Of a stretch of DNA of 64,000 nucleotides, positions 30,997 through 42,492 are shown one piece after another; the first letter of the stretch is position 1, and each line of letters opens with the position of its first letter. Source of the stretch: Uranotaenia lowii (taxonomy: Eukaryota; Arthropoda; Insecta; Diptera; Culicidae); NCBI RefSeq assembly GCF_029784155.1, contig NC_073691.1, positions 137,149,409 through 137,213,408 of the forward strand. The letters are read 5' to 3'. Position numbers and translations under genes: made by a program. The notes below the pieces were generated by a model. It was not told the origin of the DNA. It saw nothing but the letters and a program-made list of their open reading frames with translations, and made no database searches.

Positions 30997-32057
30997 CACG
31001 CAGCGAAAAGATTTGTTATTTCAAAGGAAAGTGCCGCAAAAACAAAGGATTTTTTTCTTTGATTTTGGGATAAATAAAAATTCCTTTGATTCAAAGGCAT
31101 TTTCCTTTGTTTCAAAGAATTTTTCTTTTGAAAAATCTTTGAATCAAAATATTAATGCTTTGAAACAAAAAACAGTTTCATTTGATGCAAAGTTGTTCTC
31201 GTTTGCTACAATGTAATTTAGATTTAGATTTAAAAGGATTGGTTCATTGAACCATTTTCCGTTTATTCCAATTGGAAGAAATATTTTCTGTTTTCCCGAA
31301 GTTCCTATTAGGAATTTTGAATAATAAAAAGAACGAATTTACATTTTCAATTCATTTTTATTCACAAAATTAACACTAACACTGGTTCACTATAATTTTG
31401 ATCCTAATTTTGGCCTGAGGGCATACTTCTTGGGCCGCTCAATAGACTTCCGGAAGCAGCTCCGGTTGCTAGCTTTAGTGGTCATCCAACTGGTGATTAC
31501 CGCTGAAGATCGGGCCGAAGATAATCAGACCGCTGGATTTGGGGCGGAATCTACCGTGGTCCTGTAATGCAAGAGTTTATATAAAATCTTAAACATTCAC
31601 TTTTTGATTAATGGATTAACACACACTTACCATTCTTCATCCTGAATCCTCCTAAAGCTATCTCTGATTCACTAGTTTTGATTCTCAACACAACCGGACA
31701 AACTTTATTCGAAATTCAATTCTTGCTCAATCCAAAATATCTTCTAAGTTTAAAATTATAATTTAAAGAAATTATTACTTTCTGTTGAAAACAATTTTCT
31801 TTGGTTGGAAGAAAATTTACTTTGTTTTTAACGAAATGTGCAATTGAACAAATTTCTTTTGAATCAAAGAATTTGTTTAAAATCTAAGTCCAAAATTATT
31901 CAGTTCAAAAAATTAATTCTTTCTTTCAAAAATTATTCATTTGAATCAGAACGATAATTCATTGATTCAAAGAAAACAGGAGTTTGATTAAAAAAACTGA
32001 ATGTTTTGAATCAAAGTCAGTTTTGTTTTGTATCAAAATCCAAGTTTTCTCTGCGTG
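30997..32057. mobile_element. MITE with CACGCAG termini and TTTGATTCAAAG motifs
   Basis: Left CACGCAGCGAAAA (30997 on) and right TTTTCTCTGCGTG (to 32057) are inverted ends. Both sub-terminal zones are filled with variants of the near-palindrome CTTTGATTCAAAG. The centre is less repetitive and on the minus strand carries an intron-like segment and a poly(A) signal, listed separately. Confidence 0.5.
31357..31680 (-). other. Intron-containing transcript-like segment inside a MITE
   Basis: On the minus strand AAGAATG|GTAAGTGTGT (donor at 31630) and TTGCATTACAG|GACC (acceptor at 31562) define a 69-base candidate intron, a usual size in flies. An AATAAA follows at 31362-31357. The joined exons keep no long frame: stops appear in each phase within about 20-30 codons, though 31385-31455 reads basic in one frame. 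It could be captured host sequence, a non-coding transcript or chance. Confidence 0.3.
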
Positions 32058-33400
32058 AAGAACTCTCCTGATGCTTTTCTAAGTAGTCCAGCATATTCTT
32101 CTTCGATTTTTGAATTGACTACCGAATTTTTAAATGATAATTTTAAAGATGATTCAAAACTACAAATGTGATTTTTTCGAAACATATCAAGTGGTTCATA
32201 CGGCTTAATCAAAACAAACTCTAGAGTTATCTTGATATTTTCTCATCAAACCTGAAATTTCCTTGAGACCCTCTTATTAAAAACAACAACCTCTCATTGA
32301 ATAAGGTGTTGATCTGAAGAATTCATTCGCTTCATAAGACAATCCTATGAATTTAAAAAAAAAAAATTCTTATGGCGCCACTTGATAAGACAATCTTATA
32401 GTATGTATACAAAAAAAAATTTGGCAATCACCTTATCCACTTTCTTTGCCGCAGAACGCCAGTTTACTTTGAACTGCTTCTCGCTGCTAAAAGTTTTTTG
32501 GGTCTTCTTAAGGTTCTGCTTAACTATCGCCCAATATTTCCGATTGGGCGAAGTTCTGGTGTGTTGGGAGGGTTCTCATCCTTGGGCACAACCTGAATAT
32601 TGTTAGCGGCATACCACTCCAAGGCCTTTTTATAATCGCAGGATGCATAATCCGGCCAAAACAGCACAGACAAGTCTTGTTATTTCAGGAAAAACAGCAA
32701 ACGCTTTTGAAGACACTCTTTCACGAAAATTTCCTGGTTGAAGGTCCCGGTTGCAACAAAAATGTAGCTTTTCAAGCAACAGGTACAGATAGCTTGCCAA
32801 ACGAGATATTTCTTAGCAAACTTTTAAAAATTTAATATGATTGAAAATGTCTACCACTTTCCCCATCCGGTTGCTGTAAAATGCTCTAGTCCCGGAAGCT
32901 CTTTGAAGCTTGCCTAGCAGTAGGTTTCGTCATCCATTACTACGCAATCAAACTTTGTCAACAATGACGTATACAGCTTTCGAGGGTTTGTTTATGCCGT
33001 AAGGTTTTGCTTTTCATTGCGATTAGCAGTCACTACCTTCTTATAAGTCGATAGTTCGGATCGTTTTTAAGCTTCATGCACGATTGTTGAGTTTAGCTTG
33101 AAAGTGCTAGCCACTCTTCTGTTCGTCACTGCGGCTCTCGGATTTGAATTTCCCCCAGTTCCGGGCTTTCTAGTTGTCGAAATACGTTCCCCGATCACTT
33201 TTATTACTTTGGTGACGATCACTTCCATCTGTACCGTTGAGCCGTCAACACGTACGCCGGAGCATCGTATCGTTGCTGTGTACCTGCAGGAACATTTTTA
33301 CATTATTTATTTTTTCCTTACCTGTTTTTCAATCAGCACTTTTCAGTGCTAAAATTATTTCTATTTTCTTTTATTCATATTTTTCTCTTTTCTTTCCAGC

Positions 33401-34831
33401 ATGGGGAAGTCTTCGGCCGGCTCAAGGGCCGGAAGAAAACGGATTGCTGAACCTAATCCAGGGCCATCTGCCAAAAAAGTTGAAATTTCCAATTCATTCG
33501 ATGTCCTTCATAACATCGGTGATGAGGAAATATTCATATTTAATTCTGATAAGAGTACTAAGAAACCTTCTTCTTCTTATACTCTTAAAAACGAAAAGGT
33601 TCCACCAATTACGGTTACGATTCCTGACTTCAATGCCTTTCGGAAAGAAATCGTCACTTCCGTCAAGGATGTGAAGATTTCTTTTCAGATCGGTCGAAGG
33701 GGAACTGCTCGTATTTTGGCGGAATCTTTTAATGATTTTCAAAAAATTTTAAATTATTTAAATAATAAAAAACATCAATTTTTTACGTACGACACTAGAA
33801 GTGATCGTCCTTTTAAAGTTGTACTTCGTGGTCTCACAGGCGATCAGACACCGGATGAGATCACAAATGAATTAAATTCTTTGTTAGGTTTTTCTCCAAT
33901 TCAAGTAATTCAAATGAGGAAAAGAACCAACACGAATAATATCAGTAGTGTTGGTTTTGCTCCTGAGCTTTATTTGATCCATTTTAAAAAGGATCAAGTT
34001 AATAATTTGCAAATTCTTGAAAAGGCTCGTCTTATGTTTCATTGTCGAGTCAAATTCGAACCTTTTCGAAAATCTTCAACCAATTTCCTTCAAAATATTA
34101 CGCAATGTCGTCGTTGTCAAGCTTTTTGTCACGGCACTAAAAATTGTAGAATGAATGCCAGATGCATGCTTTGCGGCTCATTCGATCATGAAAAATCTAA
34201 ATGCCTTTATGGTGGTGATAAACCAAAAACAGAATTTTTCAAGTGTGCAAATTGCGCAGGTAATCATTCCTCGAATTCGCTAGACTGTCCCATCAGGGCA
34301 AAAATTATTGCTTCTAGGAAAAATCCCAAAGTTTCCAGAAAAATTTCTTCTCCTCCTTCCTCTTTTTCGTCTTCACACGTCGGGCCGGCAAACAACCTGC
34401 CTGTTCGCATTCAGCCTCGGTCTACATTGGAATCACGGCTGGGTAATACCCGAAGTGATTTTAATGTTACCTGTGCTGAATCTGCGCCACAGACTCGTTG
34501 TTTATCGTTCTCAGAGGTGGTTGAAAATGGGTTGCCCTCTCCAGGCATAACTAATAAAAATGGGAAAAACCCAAGTCTCAACGTTCATGCGAAGGCTTGG
34601 GAAAATCCCCGAAATTCAAATACTTGTTCTTCTCTTTCATTTTCTATTCCTAACAATTTTGTTGATTTGGGTGAGATTACTGAGGAAAAAATAAAATTTT
34701 TGCATCAAAATTTAATGGAAATGATGCAACTTATGTTGAAAGCAAATTCAATGTTTGAAGCTTTCCAAACTTCTTTTAATTATGCTAATAAAATTATTAT
34801 GACTTTACGATTCCCTCATGGATCCAAATAG
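33401..34831 (+). CDS. Jockey-type ORF1 (Gag-like RNA-binding protein)
   Basis: 476 residues, probably the RNA-packaging protein of the retrotransposon particle. The N-terminus is Lys/Arg/Ser-rich. An RRM-like central region (VVLRGLTGDQTPDEITNEL at about 140-160) is followed by a cluster of three cysteine knuckles at about 236-296: CRRCQAFCHGTKNC, CMLCGSFDHEKSKC and CANCAGNHSSNSLDC. This arrangement is standard for the jockey clade. The start at 33401 is the first in-frame ATG of the element. The last 14 bases overlap ORF2. Confidence 0.9.
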   Translation: MGKSSAGSRAGRKRIAEPNPGPSAKKVEISNSFDVLHNIGDEEIFIFNSDKSTKKPSSSYTLKNEKVPPITVTIPDFNAFRKEIVTSVKDVKISFQIGRRGTARILAESFNDFQKILNYLNNKKHQFFTYDTRSDRPFKVVLRGLTGDQTPDEITNELNSLLGFSPIQVIQMRKRTNTNNISSVGFAPELYLIHFKKDQVNNLQILEKARLMFHCRVKFEPFRKSSTNFLQNITQCRRCQAFCHGTKNCRMNARCMLCGSFDHEKSKCLYGGDKPKTEFFKCANCAGNHSSNSLDCPIRAKIIASRKNPKVSRKISSPPSSFSSSHVGPANNLPVRIQPRSTLESRLGNTRSDFNVTCAESAPQTRCLSFSEVVENGLPSPGITNKNGKNPSLNVHAKAWENPRNSNTCSSLSFSIPNNFVDLGEITEEKIKFLHQNLMEMMQLMLKANSMFEAFQTSFNYANKIIMTLRFPHGSK

Positions 34832-37475
34832 ATGTTTAAATATTATGAATTGGAATGCTAGATCTTTGCTGGCTAACCAAGATGAATTCTTTTTATTTTT
34901 GAAAACTCAAAACATACATATTGCTGCCATCACTGAAACTTTTTTAAAGCCAGACATTAACTTGAAAAGCAATGCTTTCTTTAAAATTTTGCGAAATGAT
35001 CGACTTGATCGACAAGGTGGGGGTGTAGCTATTGTCATCAATAGTCGTCTCAAATTTAGACTTCTTCCTTCTTTCAATACAAAAGTCTTAGAAACAATTG
35101 GAATTGAATTAGAAACTTCTATGGGGAAAATTATAATTATTGCCGCATATTTGCCTTTTCAATGCAGCGGTGAACAGAAAAATTTTTTGAAGGGAGATTT
35201 ACAAAAACTCACCAGAAATAAATCTAAATTTTTTGTTATTGATGACTTTAATGCAGAACACCGATCTTGGAATAATATTTCATCAAATTCAAATGGGAAT
35301 ATTTTATTTAATGACTGCTCTGCAGGTTATTACACTGTTGAATATCCTAATGGGCATACTTGTTTCTCTTCGATTAGAAATCCTTCCACAATTGATTTGG
35401 TTCTAACGGATTTAGGCGAGCATTGTAGTCAATTAGTTACTCATGCGGACCTCGATTCAGACCACCTTCCAGTAACTTTTTCTTTATCCCAAAGTCCCAT
35501 TGAAAACCCTTTAAAATCAACTTTTAACTTTCAAAAAGCTGACTGGGAGCGATATAGGAATTTTATTGAACGTAATTTGAATGTAAACGTTCCACTGAAT
35601 TCAATTGAAGATATTGATTTGGCTGTAGAAAATTTGACAACTTCAATAGTCAATGCTAAAGCCGCTTCAATACCCAAAGTTAAACATAAATTTAATCAAC
35701 CTTTAATTGATGATGATCTTCAGTTTTTGATACGACTGAAAAACATTCGTCGACGCCAATATCAACGTACTAGGGATCCTTATTTGAAATTTATTTATTG
35801 CGACCTTCAAAAAGAGATCAAACGTCGTTTAAATTTCATTCGTAATGAAAATTTTGCCAGAGCAGTAGAGGACATAAAACCCTACTCAAAGCCATTTTGG
35901 AAATTAACTAAAATTCTGAAAAAGCCCCAGAAGCCAATTCCTACTTTGAAAGACGGGGATAAACTTCTTTTAACGAATGCAGAAAAAGCTCAAAAATTGG
36001 CCCAACAATTTGAGTCTGCTCATGATTTTAATTTAAACGTTGTAAGTCCAATTGATGCTCAAATTTCCCTTGAATTTGATGATATTCTTTCTAAACAAAA
36101 TGTATTTGAAACTTCTTGTGAGACAAATATTGATGAACTTAAATTGATTTGCAAAAAATTTAAAAATATGAAAGCCCCAGGGGAAGATGGGATTTTCTAT
36201 ATTCTTATTAAAAAATTGCCTGAAAGCACTTTAAATTTTTTAGTTAAAATCTTCAATAAATGTTTTCACTTGGCTTATTTTCCCAATAAATGGAAAAATG
36301 CCAAAGTAACTCCAATTTTAAAACCTGGAAAAAGTGCTTCAGAGCCTTCAAGTTATCGACCAATTAGTTTGCTTCCATCTTTAAGTAAACTATTTGAGAG
36401 AGTTATTTTGAATAGAATGATGATTCACATTAATCAGAATTCTATTTTCCCTGATGAACAATTTGGTTTTCGTCATGGACATTCTACTACACATCAACTT
36501 TTGAGTGTAACTAATATGATTAACGCTAGCAAATCTGAGGGTTATTCAACTGGTGTTGCTCTTCTTGATATTGAAAAAGCTTTTGACAGTGTTTGGCACA
36601 AAGGTTTAGTAGCTAAATTAGCTCAATTTGATTTCCCTGTATATCTCACCAAAATTATTCAAAATTATTTGACTAGCCGAACCTTACAAGTAAGCTATCA
36701 AAATTCATGCTCTGAAAGGACACCCATTAGAGCTGGTGTCCCTCAGGGTAGTATACTTGGGCCAATCTTATACAATATTTTTACTTCTGATCTTCCTGAT
36801 GTACCAGAAGGAAAAGGTAGAAGATTATTTGCTGATGATACTTTGCTTTCAGCCAAAGGTCGAAATTTACGGGTGGTACGCAGTAGATTGCAACAAAATT
36901 TAAATTCCTTTTTGAATTACTTGAAAATGTGGAAAATTTCTCCTAACGCTTCCAAAACTCAACTTATTTTATTTCCCCATAAGCCAAGAGCTCAATTTTT
37001 AAAACCTAATGAAAATCATTTCATAACTTTTAATGGGGTTTCATTAGAATGGTCTGATCACGTGAAGTACTTGGGACTTACACTTGATCGGAATCTTACT
37101 TTTAAAAATCACATTGAAGATATTCAATCTAAGCGTAATAAATATACTAAATCTCTTTATTCTCTCATCAACAGGAAATCCAAGTTGTGTCTGCGAAATA
37201 AGTTACTTATCTACAAACAAGTGTTTCCACCAGCGATAATGTATGCAGTTCCGATTTGGTCTAGCTGCTGCGCGACGAGGAAGAAAGCCATCCAGAGGAT
37301 TCAGAACAAGGTTCTGAAAATGATTTTGCGGCTTCCACCTTGGCACAGCACCGAAGATCTTCATCGGATTGCGGGCATTGAATCGATCGAAGAGATGGCC
37401 AACAAAATCATCTCCAACTTCAGAGGCAAATCGATGCAGTCTTCCATCGCAGAGATTCGTTCTCTTTATAACTAG
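34818..37475 (+). CDS. Jockey-type ORF2 (endonuclease-reverse transcriptase)
   Basis: 885 residues with no internal stop. Residues 1-220 form an AP-type endonuclease: NWNARSL, ITETF, GGGVAI, then FVIDDFNAEH (the usual Gly before Asp is replaced by Asp) and DSDHLPV. Residues about 440-720 are the reverse transcriptase: KAPGEDG, YRPISLLPSLSKLFE, QFGFRHGHST, LLDIEKAFDSVWH, GVPQGSILGP and FADDT near 671-675. The enzyme nicks genomic DNA and primes cDNA synthesis on the element's own RNA. It starts 14 bases before ORF1 ends, a +1 phase overlap implying re-initiation or frameshifting. This is likely active unless the DDFN change matters. Confidence 0.93.
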   Translation: MDPNRCLNIMNWNARSLLANQDEFFLFLKTQNIHIAAITETFLKPDINLKSNAFFKILRNDRLDRQGGGVAIVINSRLKFRLLPSFNTKVLETIGIELETSMGKIIIIAAYLPFQCSGEQKNFLKGDLQKLTRNKSKFFVIDDFNAEHRSWNNISSNSNGNILFNDCSAGYYTVEYPNGHTCFSSIRNPSTIDLVLTDLGEHCSQLVTHADLDSDHLPVTFSLSQSPIENPLKSTFNFQKADWERYRNFIERNLNVNVPLNSIEDIDLAVENLTTSIVNAKAASIPKVKHKFNQPLIDDDLQFLIRLKNIRRRQYQRTRDPYLKFIYCDLQKEIKRRLNFIRNENFARAVEDIKPYSKPFWKLTKILKKPQKPIPTLKDGDKLLLTNAEKAQKLAQQFESAHDFNLNVVSPIDAQISLEFDDILSKQNVFETSCETNIDELKLICKKFKNMKAPGEDGIFYILIKKLPESTLNFLVKIFNKCFHLAYFPNKWKNAKVTPILKPGKSASEPSSYRPISLLPSLSKLFERVILNRMMIHINQNSIFPDEQFGFRHGHSTTHQLLSVTNMINASKSEGYSTGVALLDIEKAFDSVWHKGLVAKLAQFDFPVYLTKIIQNYLTSRTLQVSYQNSCSERTPIRAGVPQGSILGPILYNIFTSDLPDVPEGKGRRLFADDTLLSAKGRNLRVVRSRLQQNLNSFLNYLKMWKISPNASKTQLILFPHKPRAQFLKPNENHFITFNGVSLEWSDHVKYLGLTLDRNLTFKNHIEDIQSKRNKYTKSLYSLINRKSKLCLRNKLLIYKQVFPPAIMYAVPIWSSCCATRKKAIQRIQNKVLKMILRLPPWHSTEDLHRIAGIESIEEMANKIISNFRGKSMQSSIAEIRSLYN

Positions 37476-38033
37476 TTTAATTTTAGGATAGTGATTAGTT
37501 TTAAGTTTAAAATATTTTTGCCATTACAGGATGTTCTCCTACATTAAATTCTTAATTGCGCTAAGCAAATTTAATTCTAACAAATAAATTTTTAATATCT
37601 AGTTAACTATAGGGCTCTGAACAGTTCATTATTGAGCTGAACACCTAATTTAATGAAAAAATGTAATATAAATGTAATGATGAATTGATACAAATAAAAA
37701 CATATTTAAAAAAAAAAAAAAAAAAAACTTTGGTGACGATTGATATCGCCACATTCAACTATTTTGCTATGTCTGCGTGCGTATAGTTTGCGTGCGATGC
37801 ATGTACAAAATTCTGATTCGTAGCTCCTCTTGCTTGGGCGCCATTTTGAAAATTAAAGACCTCATGTCAAAAGCCAAAACGAAACATCATTCTACACATA
37901 CACACCTACAAAATGAGATGTGTTTGGATTTTTTAAAGAATGAATAAAAAGAATTTAATGAAAATTTGGGTAGATTTAGTTCATAGTGCATTGTTTACAT
38001 CCCGCAAGTTTTAAAGTCTTCTGATCAAAACTC

Positions 38034-39030
38034 ATGGAAATGAAGTCGAAAGAATCTCGCGCAAATCTTGCGCATTCATCACGAAAACAGTGATCTCTCC
38101 CATCGTTTGATCGCTAAAACGTTGGGAATCGCGAATTCCACGGTGTAGCGAGTGATTTAGCGGTTCGAGGAACGATTGACCACTGATCGGAAGCCAGAGT
38201 TGAAGGAAAGAGTATTCCGTACAACACCAAAAATCACAACCGCGTAGTTGGGGCCTTCAACCGAAACCCGAACGCCTCCGTTCGAGATGTGGCTAAAAAG
38301 CTGCATCTAAGCCAAAGTTTTGTCCAGAAGGCCAAAACTAAGGATGGGCTTCGAACGTTCAAGGTACAAAAGGCCCCTATTCACGACGAAAAGCAGAACA
38401 AGCCCGTCAAAACCCGTGCCAGGAAGGTGTACCTACGTCAACATACTGACGAAAATTGAATGCTGCATCATGGACGACGAAACATATGTGACTTGGCTAA
38501 CTTCAAATAGATCCCCGGCAACCTGTTTTTCAAGGCCAAGGATAAGTTCAGCGTTCCGGAGTATGTCCGCACTCAGAAGATGTCCAAATTTGCGTATAAA
38601 TTTCTGGTTTAGCAAGCCATCTGCACGTGCGAGAAGCGGAGTGAACCCAGGACACGATGAACGGACAGGTGTACATGAGAGAGTGCCTCCAGAAGCGGCT
38701 GCTTCCTCTCCTGAAGACCCACAAAGTCCCAACAATCTTCTGGCCGGATTTGGCCTCATGCTACTACTCCAAGGAAGTGCTGAAGTGGTATGCGGACAAT
38801 AAGGTCAATTTCGTGCCGAAAATGTTCAACCCTCCCAACACTCCGGAGCTCCGCCCCACCGAGAAGTACTGGGCGTTTATGAAGCAGCTCCTTCTTAAAC
38901 GACCTAAGGTAGTGAAGACAGTCGAGGAACTGAAGAAAGTATGGGATTACACGCAAAAACGGTAGATTCACAGGTTGTGCGGAATCTTATGGCCGTGGTT
39001 AAGGCCAAGGTGCGTATGGACTGCAAATAA
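38034..39030 (+). pseudogene. Decayed D37E mariner transposase
   Basis: The N-terminal DNA-binding region is readable (HHENSDLSHRLIAKTLGIAN, then RFEERLTTDRKPELKERV) but has stops at several codons and at least two frame changes. The catalytic core persists: MDDETYV near 38470, then an open stretch from 38657 with ECLQKRLLPLLKTHK, WPDLASCYYSKEV, and NTPELRPTEKYW. The second Asp and the Glu are separated by 37 residues (D37E). The reading ends in VRMDCK and TAA at 39030. No left terminus is found; the inverted block at 39178-39417 may be its right end. Confidence 0.8.
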
Positions 39031-39177
39031 AATACGATTAAAATGGTAAAATAAAGTCTATTAGTTATTTTTCAATCCCTGAAAATTTGATGGCAATCAG
39101 ATGAAAACTCGAATTTTGCGAATCAATTTTGTGTGTGGCAATTTCATCGTGGATACCCTTTATCATTTACTTTCACA

Positions 39178-39417
39178 CAGTAAATGTTAAGGAATGATCT
39201 TGATTTTTGTTGAAATGCACAAGTGGTGCTGTTCTTATTTCGCACCCTTTTTTTCATAACGCCAATTGCTTCGTCAAAAAAAAAAAGTAAACTTATACTT
39301 GATTTATACGTTGAACAATTTAAAAAAAAATTATAGAAAAAAACTTTAGGTGATTTTTAATCATTCATATTTTAACATGCAAAACACATAGTGGTACTAT
39401 TCTTGTTTCGGTCACTG
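39178..39417. repeat. IR/DR-type transposon terminus
   Basis: Inverted relative to 1110-1350 and clearly homologous: GTGGTACTATTCTTGTTTCGGTCACTG at the right and GTGGTGCTGTTCTTATTTCGCAC about 170 bases to its left form two direct copies of the same site. CAGTG ends at 39417. It may close the mariner at 38034-39030 or be a solo end. Confidence 0.6.
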
Positions 39418-42400
39418 CAGTGTACAGCATGGCAACGTGAAAGATACACTTTGTTGATTTTATAAAACTCGAACCAGTTCTATTTTTCTTCGCGATCCAT
39501 TTCAATATCATCTATAAGTAGTAAAATTACAAACTAAGTACCGTCAACTGGGGCATCCTGAAAAACTATTCAATTTCAATGGCTTCTAGAAATTCAATGT
39601 CCACTAGTACATCAATAGTTATGAGGATGATAGGACATCAAATTGACGTGATCAGAAAAATTATTGGATTCTCCAGTTATTTTGAAATTTACAAAAAAAT
39701 GCTTTTTAAAAACCTACTAAAAAGGGTAAGTTTTAACAAACTTTGTTTTTAATGGAAATTGGAAAAGTTTGAAAATTTATAGTTTTTACAGGGGACTGAG
39801 ATAAACGGAGAATCATCGTCAATGATCAAACAAATTTTGCAGCCAATGATTGAATTTGTTATAATTTGTGCAATTTGTTAGAGAGAATTAGAAGGTTTCA
39901 GTTAAAATGAGAGGAACCGGTGCTCAGAGAGAGTGAAAATGTGCTAATTGTTGCAAATGTTGCAAATAGTTACAAATTGTTAAGCAGTTGTGGAATTTTG
40001 ATCATTACCATTCCTAATGCAAAGAATTCTCTCTACGCTGCAATCCCTTGGTTTTTTTTATATATTTTTGATGCCATATCGCATGAAGATCCAATTGCAG
40101 TTTTTTTTTTGTTTTTCTCGAATCAAATTCTATGCTTAACCAGTCAAAAATGTTTTTAAAGCAAATGCATAAGGGTGCTGCAAACATTTAGGGGTAAAAA
40201 AATACTACAAAAAATTCTGTTAGTTATTATCATAAAAATCAATGTTTGGATGGATTAAATTTTTAAATATACAAACACGTCATGCAAAACTATCATATTC
40301 CAGCATATGGAAACGAGATTTAAAAGGTGAATCTTTTATTTGCAGTTTGATGCATTTTAGCCCAGATCAATCGAAATTACTCGGAAGAAATGTCGTCAGT
40401 TGAAAAAAAACCAAGTCGAGTGCTGCTGCCTTTCATCTTAAAGAGTGTTGTGCGGAATCAATGGAACATAATTAAAAAACAGGAGTAAACAAAATCATGC
40501 AGCCAAAAGTCCCAAAATTGATGGATTTCTTAAAAAATTAAAAGTTTTAAAATCTACTCGGTAAAATCTATCTTCAATTTTTCTTTGACGAAATTCTACA
40601 GAAGATGAGACCATTCTTGGTGGTCTAGACTAAAAGTCACTTTCTCTCAAATTTGAAGCAAGAGGGCAAGATCGAGTTGAAGTTTTCTGAAATTATCTTG
40701 AAAACAAGAGCTGATGGGAAAAAAACTTAATGAATTTGGAATCGGTGCCCCAACATTAGCTCTTATGTTCTTTGCACAATTTTGCACACTTTATAATTCC
40801 GTTTCAGCTGCTAATAAATGAACAGAGCGAAAAAAAATTGGTACAAATGTTAACAGGAAGTTTGAATAAAAATTCTGAAGAGATAATAATAAAATAAATT
40901 TTTCCATTCTCAAGACTCATTCATAAACTAACACTATTGTTGCGCAAGATCGTCTACAAATAAATTAATACGCTTCAAAGTTGTTCTAATCAATTATCCG
41001 TGAACTGGACCACTTTGCTAGCCAGAAAAAATCAAGCCAGCGTTAATCATCGGAATGTAAACAACTCTGCATGTATAGATGTTCACTAGTTTTAAGGTCA
41101 ACCCACATTCTGAATAATTTCTTACAATCTCACAAGAATGTTTGGCGGCAACGCTTTTTTGTCTCCGAATAGCCAGCCAGTTTTATTTGAACAAGAACCA
41201 CAAGTCGGAGGACATAATGTCCATCATAAATTAGACCTAAAATCTTTCGGTTACCTACCTACTTGGTGATTCTTATTCTTTGAAAGAAAATTCGACTTTA
41301 GCCTCTTACCGAAGCTGCTGTGGAAAGTCGTCAAGTGTGACTAATTTGCTGGTGAGCTTTGCTTGAGGGTTTTATAGCCTTGCGGTCGATATCAAACAAG
41401 GTTAAACAAATAAAGGGACCGATGTTTATGTGCAATGCCTGAGTTTGTTTAGCATCATAACAATATGGGTTGGAAAGTGTAACCCTGAACCGAAAATGAA
41501 ACTGAACTATTATGCCTCCGTTTCTCAGGAGTTGGTCTAGGAAGAGAGCAAAACCTGAAGCTTCGCAATTTCTTAAACATGATTTTAATTTTTAGCTTAT
41601 TAAATTTATCTAATCTGGATTCGTTTTTAACCCTTTAAACCCAAATTTTTTTTAATATTTGGATCAATGAAATATTCTCTTGAATATTCATATGGCCAGA
41701 TAAAAAGGATGATCTGATCCAGAATAAATTTGGCCAAAACACAGGAGTAAATCATCAAAAATCAAGACTTAAATTTGAGCGTAAATTTGTCATTAAAACA
41801 CAGAATATTTATAGATGAACATTTCACAGATCTTACAGATTTAATGAATGTTTTAACAGTTTTTCATGAAATTTTCATGAAATTTAAAATAGAAAATGAT
41901 CCAATTTGACTAAGCAAAACACGTTACGTATTACAATGTTTTTATCAAATCACAAAATAATACATTCTTGAAAAGTAATCTCAAATTCTATTTACTTTAT
42001 ATCTTTTTCCCGTCATTGTACAGTTTTCAAATTTTGTCGAGCGTTAGTTGGATAGCTGGTCTTAATTGTTTGAAAATTTCATGAATAATCAATAAGCTCA
42101 TGATGACATCTAGATATGGTGGTCTCACTTTGGCAAAAAGTAGACGAGGGTTGGATGCGGAGGAGGGGGCGAAACGCAACCGAAATTTGACAGCTGGCTG
42201 TTCGGCTGGCTGGGATGCCAGGTGCTCTGATTTTTTGTAAAACACGAAGTTTTGCCAATCATCAAGATATTGCTTAGACAAAGATTTCGCCTTGATTTTT
42301 GCAATTATAATTCATAGAATCGAAACAAAATCTTCCGGTTGAGCTCCGGGCTGGTAAGCAAAGCTCGAAGAGGTTGGACCTATAAACGACGGTGCCAGCT

Positions 42401-42490
42401 TTGTCGGTAGCGGTGAGTAACATTAATTTTGCATTACTTATGACAAATTTATGCTTATTCAACACTTTTTTCTTTCAAGAGCTATATAGA
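39418..42490. other. No gene recognised
   Basis: AT-rich, with short frames only. ACCGTCAACTGGGGCATCC at 39541 looks like one end of a TA-type MITE family related in style to 3499, but its partner was not found. A candidate 69-base intron (GTGAGTAAC at 42412 to TTTCTTTCAAG at 42480) precedes the RAD23-like fragment. Confidence 0.3.
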
Positions 42491-42492
42491 AG

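Larger units (their letters stand above)
33220..37727 (+). mobile_element. Jockey-type non-LTR retrotransposon, full length
   Basis: 4508 bp with a 180-bp leader, two overlapping ORFs, a 250-bp 3' UTR with AATAAA (37693) and an uninterrupted A tail of about 19. A 13-bp target duplication CTTTGGTGACGAT lies at 33207-33219 and 37728-37740. Intact ORFs, tail and duplication indicate a recent insertion into the older mariner. Confidence 0.95.
32415..37844 (-). pseudogene. Decayed D37E mariner transposase, split by a jockey-type element
   Basis: The minus-strand transposase remnant begins at ATG 37844 (MAPKQEELRIRIL), continues to 37741, and resumes beyond the inserted retrotransposon at 33206 with VTKVIKVIGERISTTRKPGT, the end of the N-terminal DNA-binding region. 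Further on are MDDETYC (first catalytic Asp), KFAKKYLVWQAICTC, VKECLQKRLL, and WPDYASC followed by NTPELRPI, where the catalytic Glu is lost (EKYW reads GNIG). Multiple stops and frame changes make it inactive. It resembles the copy at 55516-56000. Confidence 0.75.

Noticed and set aside
39541..40760. Complete MITE from ACCGTCAACTGGGGC to a GGTGCCCCAA at 40745
   Set aside because: The right motif does not match the inverted left end well enough; only one end is supported.
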